64,000 bases of DNA from an uncultured Prevotellaceae bacterium (lineage in GTDB: Bacteria > Bacteroidota > Bacteroidia > Bacteroidales > Bacteroidaceae). The translations under genes and the position numbers were made by a program. Positions within the stretch are counted from its first letter, which is position 1. The number at the start of each line of letters is the position of its first letter. Shown in pieces: positions 52,841-60,713 of this stretch. The notes beneath the pieces are model-generated. The model made no database searches and was not told the DNA's origin. It worked only from the letters and a program-made list of their open reading frames with translations. The stretch is from positions 69,321 to 133,320 of the forward strand of contig CALDLA010000099.1 in the NCBI GenBank assembly GCA_937898415.1. Direction: 5' to 3'.

Positions 52841-54925
52841 ATGTTTAGGCTGAGATGGCTGTGTGGGGGAATCTTGATGTTGTTGACACTGACGGTTGCA
52901 GCTCAGGATTTACGTACGCAAGTGGAACAACTGCGCACAGATATGTATCGGCTCTACGGTACTGACAGTCTGCAGCGTTTCATGGATACGACCAACAAAC
53001 TGAAAAAAGTAGCCCAGGCAGCGGGCGACGAAAAAACTTTCTATAGGGCGTGGGCAAATCAAGCACTCTTCGTCTTCAGAAAGAAGAACCGCAAGGAGGG
53101 GCAGGCTATATTGGAACAAGTACGCAGCTATGCCGACGAGCGCGACAGTAAGTTTGGTCTGTATATTTCCATATCGGTGAACACCACGTTCCTGAGCCTC
53201 CTCAATATGAACGACGAGCTGGAGAAGGAGTATCAGAAGTGCATTGACTACGTACACCAATACTTTCCAGAGGAGAGTGCGGCGACAGACTATCTGGGAC
53301 TGGCGCGACTGTACTACAACAATACTCAATTTGGGAAGGTGATGGACGTGGCGAAGAAGACGCTGAAAGAGCCGAATCTCAACGACACCCATCGACAGAT
53401 AGCGCTTGCGTACATCTGTCTCGCCTATTCGATGATGCCCGAGAAGGAGATAGACCTGAAGACCTTCAACCAATACTACCAGGAGTTTAAGAAGTTCAGG
53501 GAGAAGACGGGGCGCGATACGGGAATGAACGATATCGTGGATTTTAACTACTACCAGCTGAACCACCAACCGCTCAAGGCCCTGGAAGCAGCTAAACACA
53601 TGGCGATACCCTTGAACAGACTGCTCTATGTGGCGGAGGCCTACGAAAAGCTGGACAGCTTTAAACAGGCGTACTACACGATGAGGGCGTTTAGGAAGTT
53701 GACGGACTCGCTGAACTCCGCAGAAAGCAAGAAGCAGGCCACGGAGCACGCCTTGCAGCTGAACATTGAGAGGGCTGAGAACGAGGCCAAGGACCTGAGA
53801 ATAGAAAACCAGATGCTGGAACTGGAACATATCAATGACGAACTGGAACAGAAGCGATTGGAGGAAGAGGCGCTGAACCTCAGCCTACAGAAGCGAGAAG
53901 CAGAACTGATCAATGCCGCCACAAAGCTGAGAAACGATAGTCTGGACCGACATAACAAGGATCTGAAAATCTCAGAATACAAGTCGAAGCTCGAAGCGCA
54001 ACAGCAGAAGGAGCACGCCAAGAAACTGCGTTTGTTGTCGGCTGCCATTATCGGGTTGATTGTGGTGGGGTTCCTCATCCACTTTTTCTATCGTCGCCAG
54101 AAACACTTGAAGGAGATACAGACGGCCTATAACAAGCTGGAGGATGCCTACGGAAAACTGGAAGCCACCACCAAGGCCAAGGAACGGATAGACAGCGAGC
54201 TGCGCATTGCCCACAGCATACAGGAGGGCATGGTGCCACGCACGTTCCCAGCCTTCCCCGACCGCAACGACATCGACCTCTACGCATCCATGACACCCGC
54301 CAAGGAGGTCGGTGGCGACCTCTACGATTATTTCCTCCTGCCGCCCTCATTGCGCGACGGCGACGAACGCCTCTGCTTCTGCATCGGCGACGTGAGTGGA
54401 AAAGGCGTGCCCTCAGCGATGTTCATGTCGGTAGTGGTCAACCTGTTCCGCATCGTGGCCAAGGAAGGTAAGACGCCGGCACAGATAGCCACGAAAGTCA
54501 ACGAAGCCGTGGCTGCCGACAACGAGAACTGCATGTTTGCCACCATGTTTATTGGCGAGATTGACCTGCGCACAGGCGTGATGGAATACTGCAACTGCGG
54601 CCACACCCCACCCGTGGTAGGAGGCCAGTTCCTCAGTATGCCCGAGACCAACGCCCCCATAGGTCTGTGGTCAGGCCTCGAGTTCAAAGGCCACACTGTA
54701 GAAGGCATGAAAGACAAGATGCTGCTGCTCTATACCGACGGTGTGACTGAGGCAGAGAATATGGACCAGAAGCAGACGGGCGATGACTGGCTGATAGATA
54801 TTCTGAAAGAACATCCCATGGATAATGCCCGTGAGTTGATTGGCGATATTCTCAGGGAAGTGGCCACCCATGTGGGCGATGCCGAACCCAGCGACGATAT
54901 TACACTCCTGTGTCTGAAGGTATAA
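52841..54925 (+). CDS. Membrane SpoIIE/PP2C-type serine phosphatase with TPR-like sensor
   Basis: 694 residues. Signal/anchor MFRLRWLCGGILMLLTLTVA. Residues 25-300 are helical, TPR-like and probably periplasmic. A long Glu/Lys coiled coil (about 290-390) leads to one TM helix (LRLLSAAIIGLIVVGFLIHF, about 395-415), then a cytoplasmic linker helix and the PP2C-like domain (about 455-694) with GGDLYDYFLLP, CIGDVSGKGVPSAMFM, CNCGHTPPVV and LLLYTDGVTEAEN. Such proteins usually dephosphorylate anti-sigma-factor antagonists. No STAS or anti-sigma gene lies nearby, so the partner is unknown. Confidence 0.9.
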   Translation: MFRLRWLCGGILMLLTLTVAAQDLRTQVEQLRTDMYRLYGTDSLQRFMDTTNKLKKVAQAAGDEKTFYRAWANQALFVFRKKNRKEGQAILEQVRSYADERDSKFGLYISISVNTTFLSLLNMNDELEKEYQKCIDYVHQYFPEESAATDYLGLARLYYNNTQFGKVMDVAKKTLKEPNLNDTHRQIALAYICLAYSMMPEKEIDLKTFNQYYQEFKKFREKTGRDTGMNDIVDFNYYQLNHQPLKALEAAKHMAIPLNRLLYVAEAYEKLDSFKQAYYTMRAFRKLTDSLNSAESKKQATEHALQLNIERAENEAKDLRIENQMLELEHINDELEQKRLEEEALNLSLQKREAELINAATKLRNDSLDRHNKDLKISEYKSKLEAQQQKEHAKKLRLLSAAIIGLIVVGFLIHFFYRRQKHLKEIQTAYNKLEDAYGKLEATTKAKERIDSELRIAHSIQEGMVPRTFPAFPDRNDIDLYASMTPAKEVGGDLYDYFLLPPSLRDGDERLCFCIGDVSGKGVPSAMFMSVVVNLFRIVAKEGKTPAQIATKVNEAVAADNENCMFATMFIGEIDLRTGVMEYCNCGHTPPVVGGQFLSMPETNAPIGLWSGLEFKGHTVEGMKDKMLLLYTDGVTEAENMDQKQTGDDWLIDILKEHPMDNARELIGDILREVATHVGDAEPSDDITLLCLKV

Positions 54926-54962
54926 TGCCTACTTCTAATTACAATAATTGATACGTATTAGT

Positions 54963-55050
54963 CGGACATAGAGTTCGTACGTTACGGACTCCGAGTCCGC
55001 TCATTACGGACAAAGAGTCCGCACACGACGGACTAAAACTATTTCCTAAT
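54963..55050. repeat. 22-bp tandem array of 15-bp palindromes (GC-rich version)
   Basis: CGGAC begins at 54963, 54985, 55007 and 55029, exactly 22 bp apart. Unit 2 is a perfect 7-1-7 palindrome, CGGACTC-C-GAGTCCG (54985-54999). Unit 3 matches at 5 of 7 arm positions, unit 1 is more diverged, and unit 4 keeps only the left half. Geometry identical to the array at 3909, with unrelated sequence. Confidence 0.85.
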
Positions 55051-55070
55051 TCCCTTGGTAGTTTGCTCAT

Positions 55071-55159
55071 TTATTTGTATCTTTGACTTGCGTCGAAGAT
55101 ACTCTCGCTCGGAAAAACTCAAAAAAATTTGGCTTTTCCCTCGCTTATTTGTATCTTTG
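55071..55159 (+). promoter_or_regulatory. Duplicated promoter element upstream of the DUF6078 gene
   Basis: The 15-mer TTATTTGTATCTTTG occurs at 55071-55085 and again at 55145-55159, each containing a TATCTTTG -7 element (55078 and 55152). Between them GTATCTT/AAGATAC and GGAAAA/TTTTCC inverted pairs are visible. The distal copy is 22 bp before ATG 55181. I recall very similar segments in many Bacteroidales intergenic regions, so it may be a dispersed repeat. Confidence 0.55.
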
Positions 55160-55180
55160 CGCCATAATTGCAAATGAGTT

Positions 55181-55621
55181 ATGACAGAACAGGAGATATT
55201 CAAGAAAGAGGCTGAGAACGGCTACATGGTATGTTTTGCAGAGCAATGCCCTTTAAAGGAGCAATGCCTTCGCTATTTGGTGGGGCGGCAGATGCCTGTC
55301 ACCAAGAGTTCTTATCATTGTGTGAATCCTCGCTATCAGGATGTGGGAACAGAACGTTGTTCGCTTTTCCGCAGTTCAAAGAAGGTGAAGTTTGCGAAAG
55401 GCATGATACATATCTTCAATGCCGACATGCCTCGTCGCGTAGAGCCATTCGTGCGTCAAAGGCTCATCGGTAAGCATTGCCGCACCTATTATTATGAGTA
55501 TCGCAACGGTACTCGCCTCATTTCTCCTGCCATCCAAGAGGAGGTGCGCAGTCTGTTCCGCGAGGCTGGTTGGAAGGAGGAAGTACACTTCGACGGCTAT
55601 GTTGAGGATTATGAGTGGTAG
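55181..55621 (+). CDS. DUF6078 family protein
   Basis: 146 residues, soluble, no signal. Cysteines are concentrated in the N-terminal half: CFAEQCPLKEQCLRYLVG and later HCVNPRYQDVGTERCSLF, suggesting a metal or Fe-S site. The C-terminal half is basic (IGKHCRTYYYEYRNGTRLIS). I recognise it as the small Bacteroidales DUF6078 group; function unknown. A YccF-like remnant begins 2 bp after its stop. Confidence 0.75.
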   Translation: MTEQEIFKKEAENGYMVCFAEQCPLKEQCLRYLVGRQMPVTKSSYHCVNPRYQDVGTERCSLFRSSKKVKFAKGMIHIFNADMPRRVEPFVRQRLIGKHCRTYYYEYRNGTRLISPAIQEEVRSLFREAGWKEEVHFDGYVEDYEW

Positions 55622-55623
55622 AA

Positions 55624-55773
55624 ATGTTCTTCGTGGGTGGCATCTGGATATGCCTCACCCACATCTTCTACGGCCTGCTGCTCTGCATCACCATCATCGG
55701 CATCCCTTGGGGCAAGATGCACTTCCGTTTGGCTAAGCTAGCCCTGTCACCATTCGGTATGGAAGTCGTATAG
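55624..55773 (+). pseudogene. YccF (DUF307) domain remnant, 49 codons
   Basis: ATG 55624 to TAG 55773 encodes MFFVGGIWICLTHIFYGLLL, then CITIIGIPWGKMHFRLAKLA and LSPFGMEVV. This matches one YccF repeat (GGIW...LCITIIGIPxGxxxFKLA...PFG) but lacks the usual start (xNILWFI) and anything after the first repeat. Either a truncated relic left after a deletion against the DUF6078 gene, or a minimal single-repeat protein translated by coupling to it. Confidence 0.6.
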
Positions 55774-55780
55774 CCTTGAT

Positions 55781-56662
55781 TTATTTCCCTTTCCTAAACT
55801 CCCTCGGGTTCATTCCCTTCATCCTGTTGAAGAAACGGGCGAAGGTGGTGACTTCAGCGAAATGGAGCTGGTCGGAAATTTGGGTGATACTCATTGAGGT
55901 CTGGCGCAACAGAAATGTGGCCTCCATCAGCAGCATTTGGTTGATGTAGTCGACGACGGTGCGGCCACCTGATACCTGACGGACAACACGCGAGAGGTAG
56001 GTGGTCGTGATGCAAAGGCAGTCGGCGTAGAAGCCGATGTCGTGATGCTCTTCAAAATGCTGGGGCAGCAGGCCGAGGAATCCGAGGAAGATTTCTTCGA
56101 CGCGCTTGGGGAAGCGGTGCTCGCGGATGCTGTGCTGCTGGACGGTGGAAAGGTCGGTGAGGAAGAGGTTGTAGAGCATGCGCAGACTGTCGTTGGCCAG
56201 TGGAAGCCCCATCTGCTGATAGTGAATCATCATCTGCATCAGTTCGCGCAGACGGCGAAAATCGTCGGTTTTCAGCGGCAGTACGGGCGAGGTTAGTTCC
56301 ACCACCGTGAAGTAGGCCGTGCGGATGGCGTCGCGCATGGTGGGTAGCGAGAGTGTGAAGTGTTCGTCGGCCAGCAGGCAGATGCCGCTGTAGTCGTTAG
56401 AAGACGAGAGGATGGTTATCTCGAAGCCGGGCGAATAGGTATAGAGGTCGCCCTCACGAAGCGTCAGTTCGCGATTATTATATAATATGGTAAGCCAGCC
56501 TCGCGTGATAATCGTATAGATATAGCAAGACAAGAAGCCGTGCGTCTCGTTCGCGCCGAATGACCACTCCGCGTTAGTCTCCAGACAGATAACGTTTCCA
56601 TCCCACTCACCTTCGGGTACGGGCAGGTTTCTTATTTGCCATAATTCCTTCAAGCTGTACAT
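55781..56662 (-). CDS. AraC family transcriptional regulator
   Basis: 293 residues from MYSLKELWQIRN. The N-terminal half is a cupin-like ligand domain (REGDLYTYSPGFEITIL). The C-terminal AraC HTH pair has GFYADCLCITTTYLSRVVRQ and ISDQLHFAEVTTFARFFNRM, ending MNPREFRKGK. The longer frame to 56815 reads through the promoter and was rejected. It is divergent from the ferritin-like gene and is a plausible regulator of that redox group; the ligand is unknown. Confidence 0.9.
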   Translation of the reverse strand: MYSLKELWQIRNLPVPEGEWDGNVICLETNAEWSFGANETHGFLSCYIYTIITRGWLTILYNNRELTLREGDLYTYSPGFEITILSSSNDYSGICLLADEHFTLSLPTMRDAIRTAYFTVVELTSPVLPLKTDDFRRLRELMQMMIHYQQMGLPLANDSLRMLYNLFLTDLSTVQQHSIREHRFPKRVEEIFLGFLGLLPQHFEEHHDIGFYADCLCITTTYLSRVVRQVSGGRTVVDYINQMLLMEATFLLRQTSMSITQISDQLHFAEVTTFARFFNRMKGMNPREFRKGK

Positions 56663-56680
56663 AATCACAAAATTTGGGTA

Positions 56681-56688
56681 CAAAAATA
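56681..56688 (-). promoter_or_regulatory. -7 element (TATTTTTG) of the AraC regulator gene
   Basis: On the minus strand this reads TATTTTTG, 19 bp before ATG 56662. Confidence 0.5.
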
Positions 56689-56765
56689 CAATAAAAAAAT
56701 GAATTTGTTCCGTTTTGGTCGGTTTTTGTTTCGTTTGGGCTTGCAATTCTATGAAAAAAACATCG

Positions 56766-56773
56766 TAACTTTG
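56766..56773 (+). promoter_or_regulatory. -7 element (TAACTTTG) of the ferritin-like gene
   Basis: TAACTTTG lies 60 bp before ATG 56834 and fixes the start downstream of the longer frame from 56699. Confidence 0.6.
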
Positions 56774-56833
56774 CAGCGTGATAGAAATCAAAACGCAAAT
56801 AACATTATTATTCACTTAAAAACAAATCAGATT

Positions 56834-57289
56834 ATGGACAAGCAGAAATCAATCGAAGCATTGCAGTTCTTCGTAACAGGCCTCTCAGAAGGCGCATTCG
56901 TACACAAGGTACAGGGACAGATTTTCAAGGCTCAGGGCTTCACGAAGCTGGGCGAGAAGTACATCGGCCACTACACGGAGGAGATGGAATGGGTGGAGAA
57001 GTTCATCGACCGCATCCTCGACCTGGGCGGCGAGGTAAAGGTGGAGAAGCACGAGGCTCGCGCACTGTGCTACGACCCCATCGAGTACATCAAGGAGGAC
57101 CTGAAGATTCAGGAGCCAGGCGTGGAGCTGCTGCGCAAGTGCATGGGTTCGGTATGCGAGGACTATCTCACCTTCGACATCCTGAAGGCCTATCTGGCTG
57201 ACGAGGAGGAGGATCTCTTCTGGAGTCAGGGCGCAGTCGAAATGATTGAGAAGATTGGCGCACAGAACTGGCTGATCATGCAGATGTAA
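56834..57289 (+). CDS. Ferritin-like four-helix protein
   Basis: 151 residues from MDKQKSIEALQFF. Four amphipathic helices carry carboxylates and His at ferritin-like spacing: YIGHYTEEMEWVEKF in helix 2 and LADEEEDLFW in the last long helix. It resembles the bacterioferritin/Dps-like ferritin superfamily proteins of Bacteroidales rather than classical FtnA. Probable role in iron or peroxide handling. It heads a run of small redox genes. Confidence 0.75.
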   Translation: MDKQKSIEALQFFVTGLSEGAFVHKVQGQIFKAQGFTKLGEKYIGHYTEEMEWVEKFIDRILDLGGEVKVEKHEARALCYDPIEYIKEDLKIQEPGVELLRKCMGSVCEDYLTFDILKAYLADEEEDLFWSQGAVEMIEKIGAQNWLIMQM

Positions 57290-57310
57290 GCTAATTGAAA
57301 ATTGATAATT

Positions 57311-57481
57311 ATGAAGGAGAAGGTATTACAGGCCATGCGTGAGTTCGGCGCTCCCGTGAACGCTGGCAAGATTGCGGAGATTACAGGTATCGACCGCAAG
57401 GAAGTTGACAAGGCTTTTGCCGAGTTGAAGAAGGAGGGTGCGATTGTGTCGCCCGTCCGCTGCAAGTGGCAGCCCGCTTGA
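57311..57481 (+). CDS. Small winged-helix regulator-like protein
   Basis: 56 residues: MKEKVLQAMREFGAPVNAGK, then [20 protein letters not shown] and KEGAIVSPVRCKWQPA. The helix-turn-helix plus wing pattern (IAEITGIDRKEVDKAF, then a KEGAIVSP wing) fits a minimal winged-helix domain. It lies 21 bp after the ferritin-like gene, in the same unit, and precedes a terminator at 57544. Too short for DNA recognition as a monomer; may dimerise or bind a protein. Confidence 0.75.
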   Translation: MKEKVLQAMREFGAPVNAGKIAEITGIDRKEVDKAFAELKKEGAIVSPVRCKWQPA

Positions 57482-57543
57482 TTTTCTCTCATGGCATCGA
57501 CAGGTGCATCCGCACCGCGACGCAAATTAATTTTTTCTTCACG

Positions 57544-57567
57544 GGGAGGGCCTCGGCTCTCCCTTTT
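57544..57567 (+). terminator. Intrinsic terminator after the ferritin-like/winged-helix pair
   Basis: An 8-bp GC-rich stem (GGGAGGGC at 57544-57551 with GCTCTCCC at 57556-57563, one G-U pair) and a 4-nt loop, followed by TTTTC. Confidence 0.7.
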
Positions 57568-57592
57568 CTAATCCTAAAACGAAAATACAATT

Positions 57593-57754
57593 ATGACAAA
57601 GTTCAAATGCCCCTGCAAATACACCTACGATCCTGAAAAGGGCGACCCCAAGCAAAACATCCCTCCCGGCACTCCCTTTGAGGAACTTCCCGACACATGG
57701 CGCTGCCCCCGCTGCAAACGTAAGAAAGAGAAATTCGTACCAGTAGAAGAATAA
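57593..57754 (+). CDS. Rubredoxin with shortened first cysteine knuckle
   Basis: 53 residues. [20 protein letters not shown] and [19 protein letters not shown] are canonical rubredoxin sequence. The first knuckle reads [11 protein letters not shown], a CxC where rubredoxins normally have CxxC; the second is the normal CPRC. It should bind one Fe and carry single electrons in the cytoplasm. The gene ends 10 bp before the MBL-rubredoxin gene, its likely partner. Confidence 0.9.
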   Translation: MTKFKCPCKYTYDPEKGDPKQNIPPGTPFEELPDTWRCPRCKRKKEKFVPVEE

Positions 57755-57764
57755 ATCAAGAAAT

Positions 57765-58706
57765 ATGGAAATCAAAGCAGTAAAATTCCGCAGAGACGGA
57801 TTCTATACCCAGCCCTTCGTGTTCGGAGGCGAGGAAGGGAAAGAGAAATTTGATAAGAACATCCGCTATCGTGGCAGTCTGCAGAACTATCTGATTGATA
57901 CAGGCAGCGAGGTGATACTGGTAGATACCGGCCTGCCCGCAGGCTTTCCCGAGGAAGTGCCAAACGAAGATTCACTCATCTACACCGGCAAGGACATCAG
58001 CAGCTATATGGATGCCTTCAAGGCCCTCGGCTACAAGCCTGAGCAGGTGACGAAGATTCTGGTTACCCACAAGCATGCTGACCACACCGGCGAACTGAAA
58101 AGCTTCCCCAACGCAAAGATCTATGTGAATCAGGAGGAGATGGACGCTACAGAGCTTCAGGGACTCACGAACCTCGTTCCTGTCAGCTATACCGACGGCG
58201 CCTACTACAATTTCCCTGAAAGCCAAAAGATAGCCGACGGTATCTACTTCATCAAGGCCAAAGGGCACACCAAGGGCAACAGCATCATTGTGGTGGAGAT
58301 GGACGGCCTGTTCTACATGATTCACGGCGACATCACCTACGTGGACGAAGCACTCTACGAGGACAAGCTGTCTATCGTTTTTGACGACCTACCTGCTGCC
58401 CGTGAGACCCTTAACCGCGTGCGTGAGTTCATCCGCAACCACCCCACCGTCTATTGCGGCACTCACACCCCGCAGGGCTATGAGAATCTGGAGGCCAAGC
58501 GCGTGATGGATCTGGATAATCCCATGCCTACCATTTTGGCCGAAGTGGATTTCTCCAAGCAGGAAGCATCAGGCAAATACGTCTGCTCCATCTGCGGCTA
58601 TGTCTATGATCCAGCAGAGCACGATGGTGTTGCCTTTGAAGATCTGCCCGACGATTGGCGTTGTCCCCGTTGCAAGCAGCCGAAGTCGAAGTTTAATCCA
58701 GCGTAG
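57765..58706 (+). CDS. Metallo-beta-lactamase fold hydrolase fused to rubredoxin
   Basis: 313 residues. The MBL domain has [18 protein letters not shown], the metal motif [10 protein letters not shown] (HxHxDH), [15 protein letters not shown] and YCGTHTPQG. The C-terminal rubredoxin (about 265-313) has [17 protein letters not shown] and [13 protein letters not shown], with both CxxC pairs intact. It resembles flavo-diiron proteins without the flavodoxin domain, or lactonase-like MBLs; the rubredoxin favours a redox role such as O2 or peroxide reduction. That role is inferred. Confidence 0.88.
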   Translation: MEIKAVKFRRDGFYTQPFVFGGEEGKEKFDKNIRYRGSLQNYLIDTGSEVILVDTGLPAGFPEEVPNEDSLIYTGKDISSYMDAFKALGYKPEQVTKILVTHKHADHTGELKSFPNAKIYVNQEEMDATELQGLTNLVPVSYTDGAYYNFPESQKIADGIYFIKAKGHTKGNSIIVVEMDGLFYMIHGDITYVDEALYEDKLSIVFDDLPAARETLNRVREFIRNHPTVYCGTHTPQGYENLEAKRVMDLDNPMPTILAEVDFSKQEASGKYVCSICGYVYDPAEHDGVAFEDLPDDWRCPRCKQPKSKFNPA

Positions 58707-58772
58707 GACATCGGAAATCCCAATAATCATTAAATCCCAAGGTAAAACAATCATGCTTTGGGATATTTTTCG

Positions 58773-58780
58773 TATATTTG
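58773..58780 (+). promoter_or_regulatory. -7 element (TATATTTG) of the FMN reductase gene
   Basis: TATATTTG lies 28 bp before ATG 58809. Confidence 0.5.
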
Positions 58781-58808
58781 CCGAACAAAACCGCAAACAA
58801 ATACGATT

Positions 58809-59324
58809 ATGAAGATTTTGATTTTACAAGGCTCTCCGAGAGCAAATGGTAACACCGCTTGGATGGCGGAAGAGTTCAAAAACGCTGCTGAGGCAGCAGG
58901 TCATGAAGTGACATTAGTGAATGTGTGGCGCAAGAAAATTGCAGGCTGTCTGGCTTGCGAGTATTGTCACAATAAAGGCAATGGCGCCTGCATCCAAAAA
59001 GACGATATGCAGGAACTCTATCCGCTGATGAACGAGGCCGAAGTGCTGGTGCTGGCTGCGCCCATCTACTACTTCACCCTCTGCGCCCAGATTCAGGCTC
59101 CCATCCAGCGCATGTACTGCGTGAACAAGCCCGCCAACGTGAAGAAGATGGCACTGCTGATGTCATCCTATTCGCCCAATGTCTATGACGGAGCCACCGC
59201 CGAGTTCCGCGACATCTGCAACTACTGGCAGGTCGAGGACATGGGCTTTGTCTCTGCCAAGATTGACGAGCAGAAGACCGAGGAGACCAAACAGAAGGTG
59301 ATAGCATTGGCAGGGAAAATATAA
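58809..59324 (+). CDS. NADPH-dependent FMN reductase / flavodoxin-like quinone reductase
   Basis: 171 residues from MKILILQGSPRANGNTAWMA, whose GSPRxxGNT loop binds FMN phosphate. CLACEYCHNKGNGACIQKDD is the cysteine-rich segment seen in iron-sulfur flavoprotein-like family members, and LAAPIYYFTLCAQIQ is the second FMN loop. It probably reduces flavin, quinone or an aromatic acceptor. Own promoter at 58773. Confidence 0.88.
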   Translation: MKILILQGSPRANGNTAWMAEEFKNAAEAAGHEVTLVNVWRKKIAGCLACEYCHNKGNGACIQKDDMQELYPLMNEAEVLVLAAPIYYFTLCAQIQAPIQRMYCVNKPANVKKMALLMSSYSPNVYDGATAEFRDICNYWQVEDMGFVSAKIDEQKTEETKQKVIALAGKI

Positions 59325-59421
59325 GCTGATTCCCGGCATCACCGAGGCCATCGTCGCCAATCCCGCCGGGGCGCAACCCACCAAACGTGGCATAAACGGT
59401 AAGAAATGCATTGTAGAATGA
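59323..59421 (+). pseudogene. 3' relic of an unidentified gene
   Basis: In a frame different from the FMN reductase, KLIPGITEAIVANPAGAQPT then KRGINGKKCIVE ends at TGA 59419-59421, overlapping the acetylxylan esterase ATG as ATGA. It is open only to a stop at 59302. The conserved-looking, gene-like ending and the coupled overlap suggest the 3' end of a deleted gene. I do not recognise the family. Confidence 0.4.
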
Positions 59422-60713
59422 AGAGATTATTATTAATGATGATGTTGTGCTGTGCCACAGTGATGGCTACGGCTGAGAACTATCCTTATCGTTCGGACTA
59501 TCTATGGCTGACGGTGCCCGATCATGCCGACTGGCTGTATAAAGTGGGGGAGAAGGCAAAGGTGGAAGTGACGTTTTGTTTTTATGGTATGCCGCAGGAT
59601 GTGGAAGTGAGTTACGAGATTGGGCCGGATATAATGCCGGCAACGTCGTCTGGTAAGGTCAGGCTGAAGAACGGCCGTGCCACCATTGACATGGGGACGA
59701 TGAAGAAGCCTGGATTCCTCGATCTGAGACTCACGGCTCAGAAGGACGGCAACAAGTACCAGCACCACGTGAAGGTAGGCTTCTCGCCAGAGCAGTTGAA
59801 GCCCTATACCAAGAACCCTGCCGATTTCGATGCCTTCTGGAAGACAAATCTCGACGAGGCCCGCCAGACGCCCTTGCATGTGGATTGTAAAAAGGTGGAT
59901 GATTATTGCACTGACGAGACGGACATGTATCTGCTGAAGATAAAGTACGACCAGCGCCACAGCATCTATGGCTATCTGTCGAAACCGAAGGAGGAAGGGA
60001 AATACCCCGTGGTCCTCTGTCCTCCAGGCGCTGGCATCAAGACCATCAAAGAACCCATGCGGAATATCTATTATGCCAAGAACGGTTTTATCCGTTTGGA
60101 GATGGAGATTCATGGACTGAATCCTGAGATGACCGCCGAGCAATTCCAGGAGATTACCACAGCCTTTGACTATGAGAACGGCTATCTGACGAATGGGCTC
60201 GACAACCGTTACAACTACTATATGAAGCACGTCTACGTGGCCTGTGTGCGTGCCATCGACTATCTCTGCTCACTGCCCGACTGGGATGGCGAGAATGTCT
60301 TTGTGCAGGGAGGCAGTCAGGGAGGAGCTTTGTCACTTATCACTGCCGCTCTCGACCCTCGCGTGACGGCCTGTGTGGCCAATCATCCGGCGCTCTCCGA
60401 TATGGCGGGCTATCTCGACAACCGCGCGGGTGGCTATCCGCACTTCAATCACCTGAAGGACATGCTCACACCCCAGAAGGTAGAAACAATGGCTTATTTC
60501 GATGTGGTGAACTTCGCTCGTCGCATCACCTGCCCCGTCTACCTCACTTGGGGCTATAACGATAATGTCTGTCCTCCTACAACAAGCTATATCGTATGGA
60601 ACCTGATTACGGCGCCTAAGGAGAGTCTGATTACCCCAGTAAATGAGCATTGGACAACAACGGAAACCAATTACAGTCAGATGTTATGGCTTAAGGGAAA
60701 TATGAAGAAATGA
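59418..60713 (+). CDS. Acetylxylan esterase (AXE1/CE7-like alpha/beta hydrolase)
   Basis: 431 residues from MKRLLLMMMLCC; signal peptide to about 19. An N-terminal beta domain (20-120) precedes the alpha/beta hydrolase. The nucleophile elbow is VQGGSQGGALSL, and YPVVLCPPGAGIK and WGYNDNVCPPTTSY (acid region) fit the AXE1/CE7 family (PF05448). It removes acetyl groups from xylan or xylo-oligosaccharides. It overlaps the next glycosidase gene by 4 bp, so the two are a polysaccharide-degrading pair. Confidence 0.9.
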   Translation: MKRLLLMMMLCCATVMATAENYPYRSDYLWLTVPDHADWLYKVGEKAKVEVTFCFYGMPQDVEVSYEIGPDIMPATSSGKVRLKNGRATIDMGTMKKPGFLDLRLTAQKDGNKYQHHVKVGFSPEQLKPYTKNPADFDAFWKTNLDEARQTPLHVDCKKVDDYCTDETDMYLLKIKYDQRHSIYGYLSKPKEEGKYPVVLCPPGAGIKTIKEPMRNIYYAKNGFIRLEMEIHGLNPEMTAEQFQEITTAFDYENGYLTNGLDNRYNYYMKHVYVACVRAIDYLCSLPDWDGENVFVQGGSQGGALSLITAALDPRVTACVANHPALSDMAGYLDNRAGGYPHFNHLKDMLTPQKVETMAYFDVVNFARRITCPVYLTWGYNDNVCPPTTSYIVWNLITAPKESLITPVNEHWTTTETNYSQMLWLKGNMKK

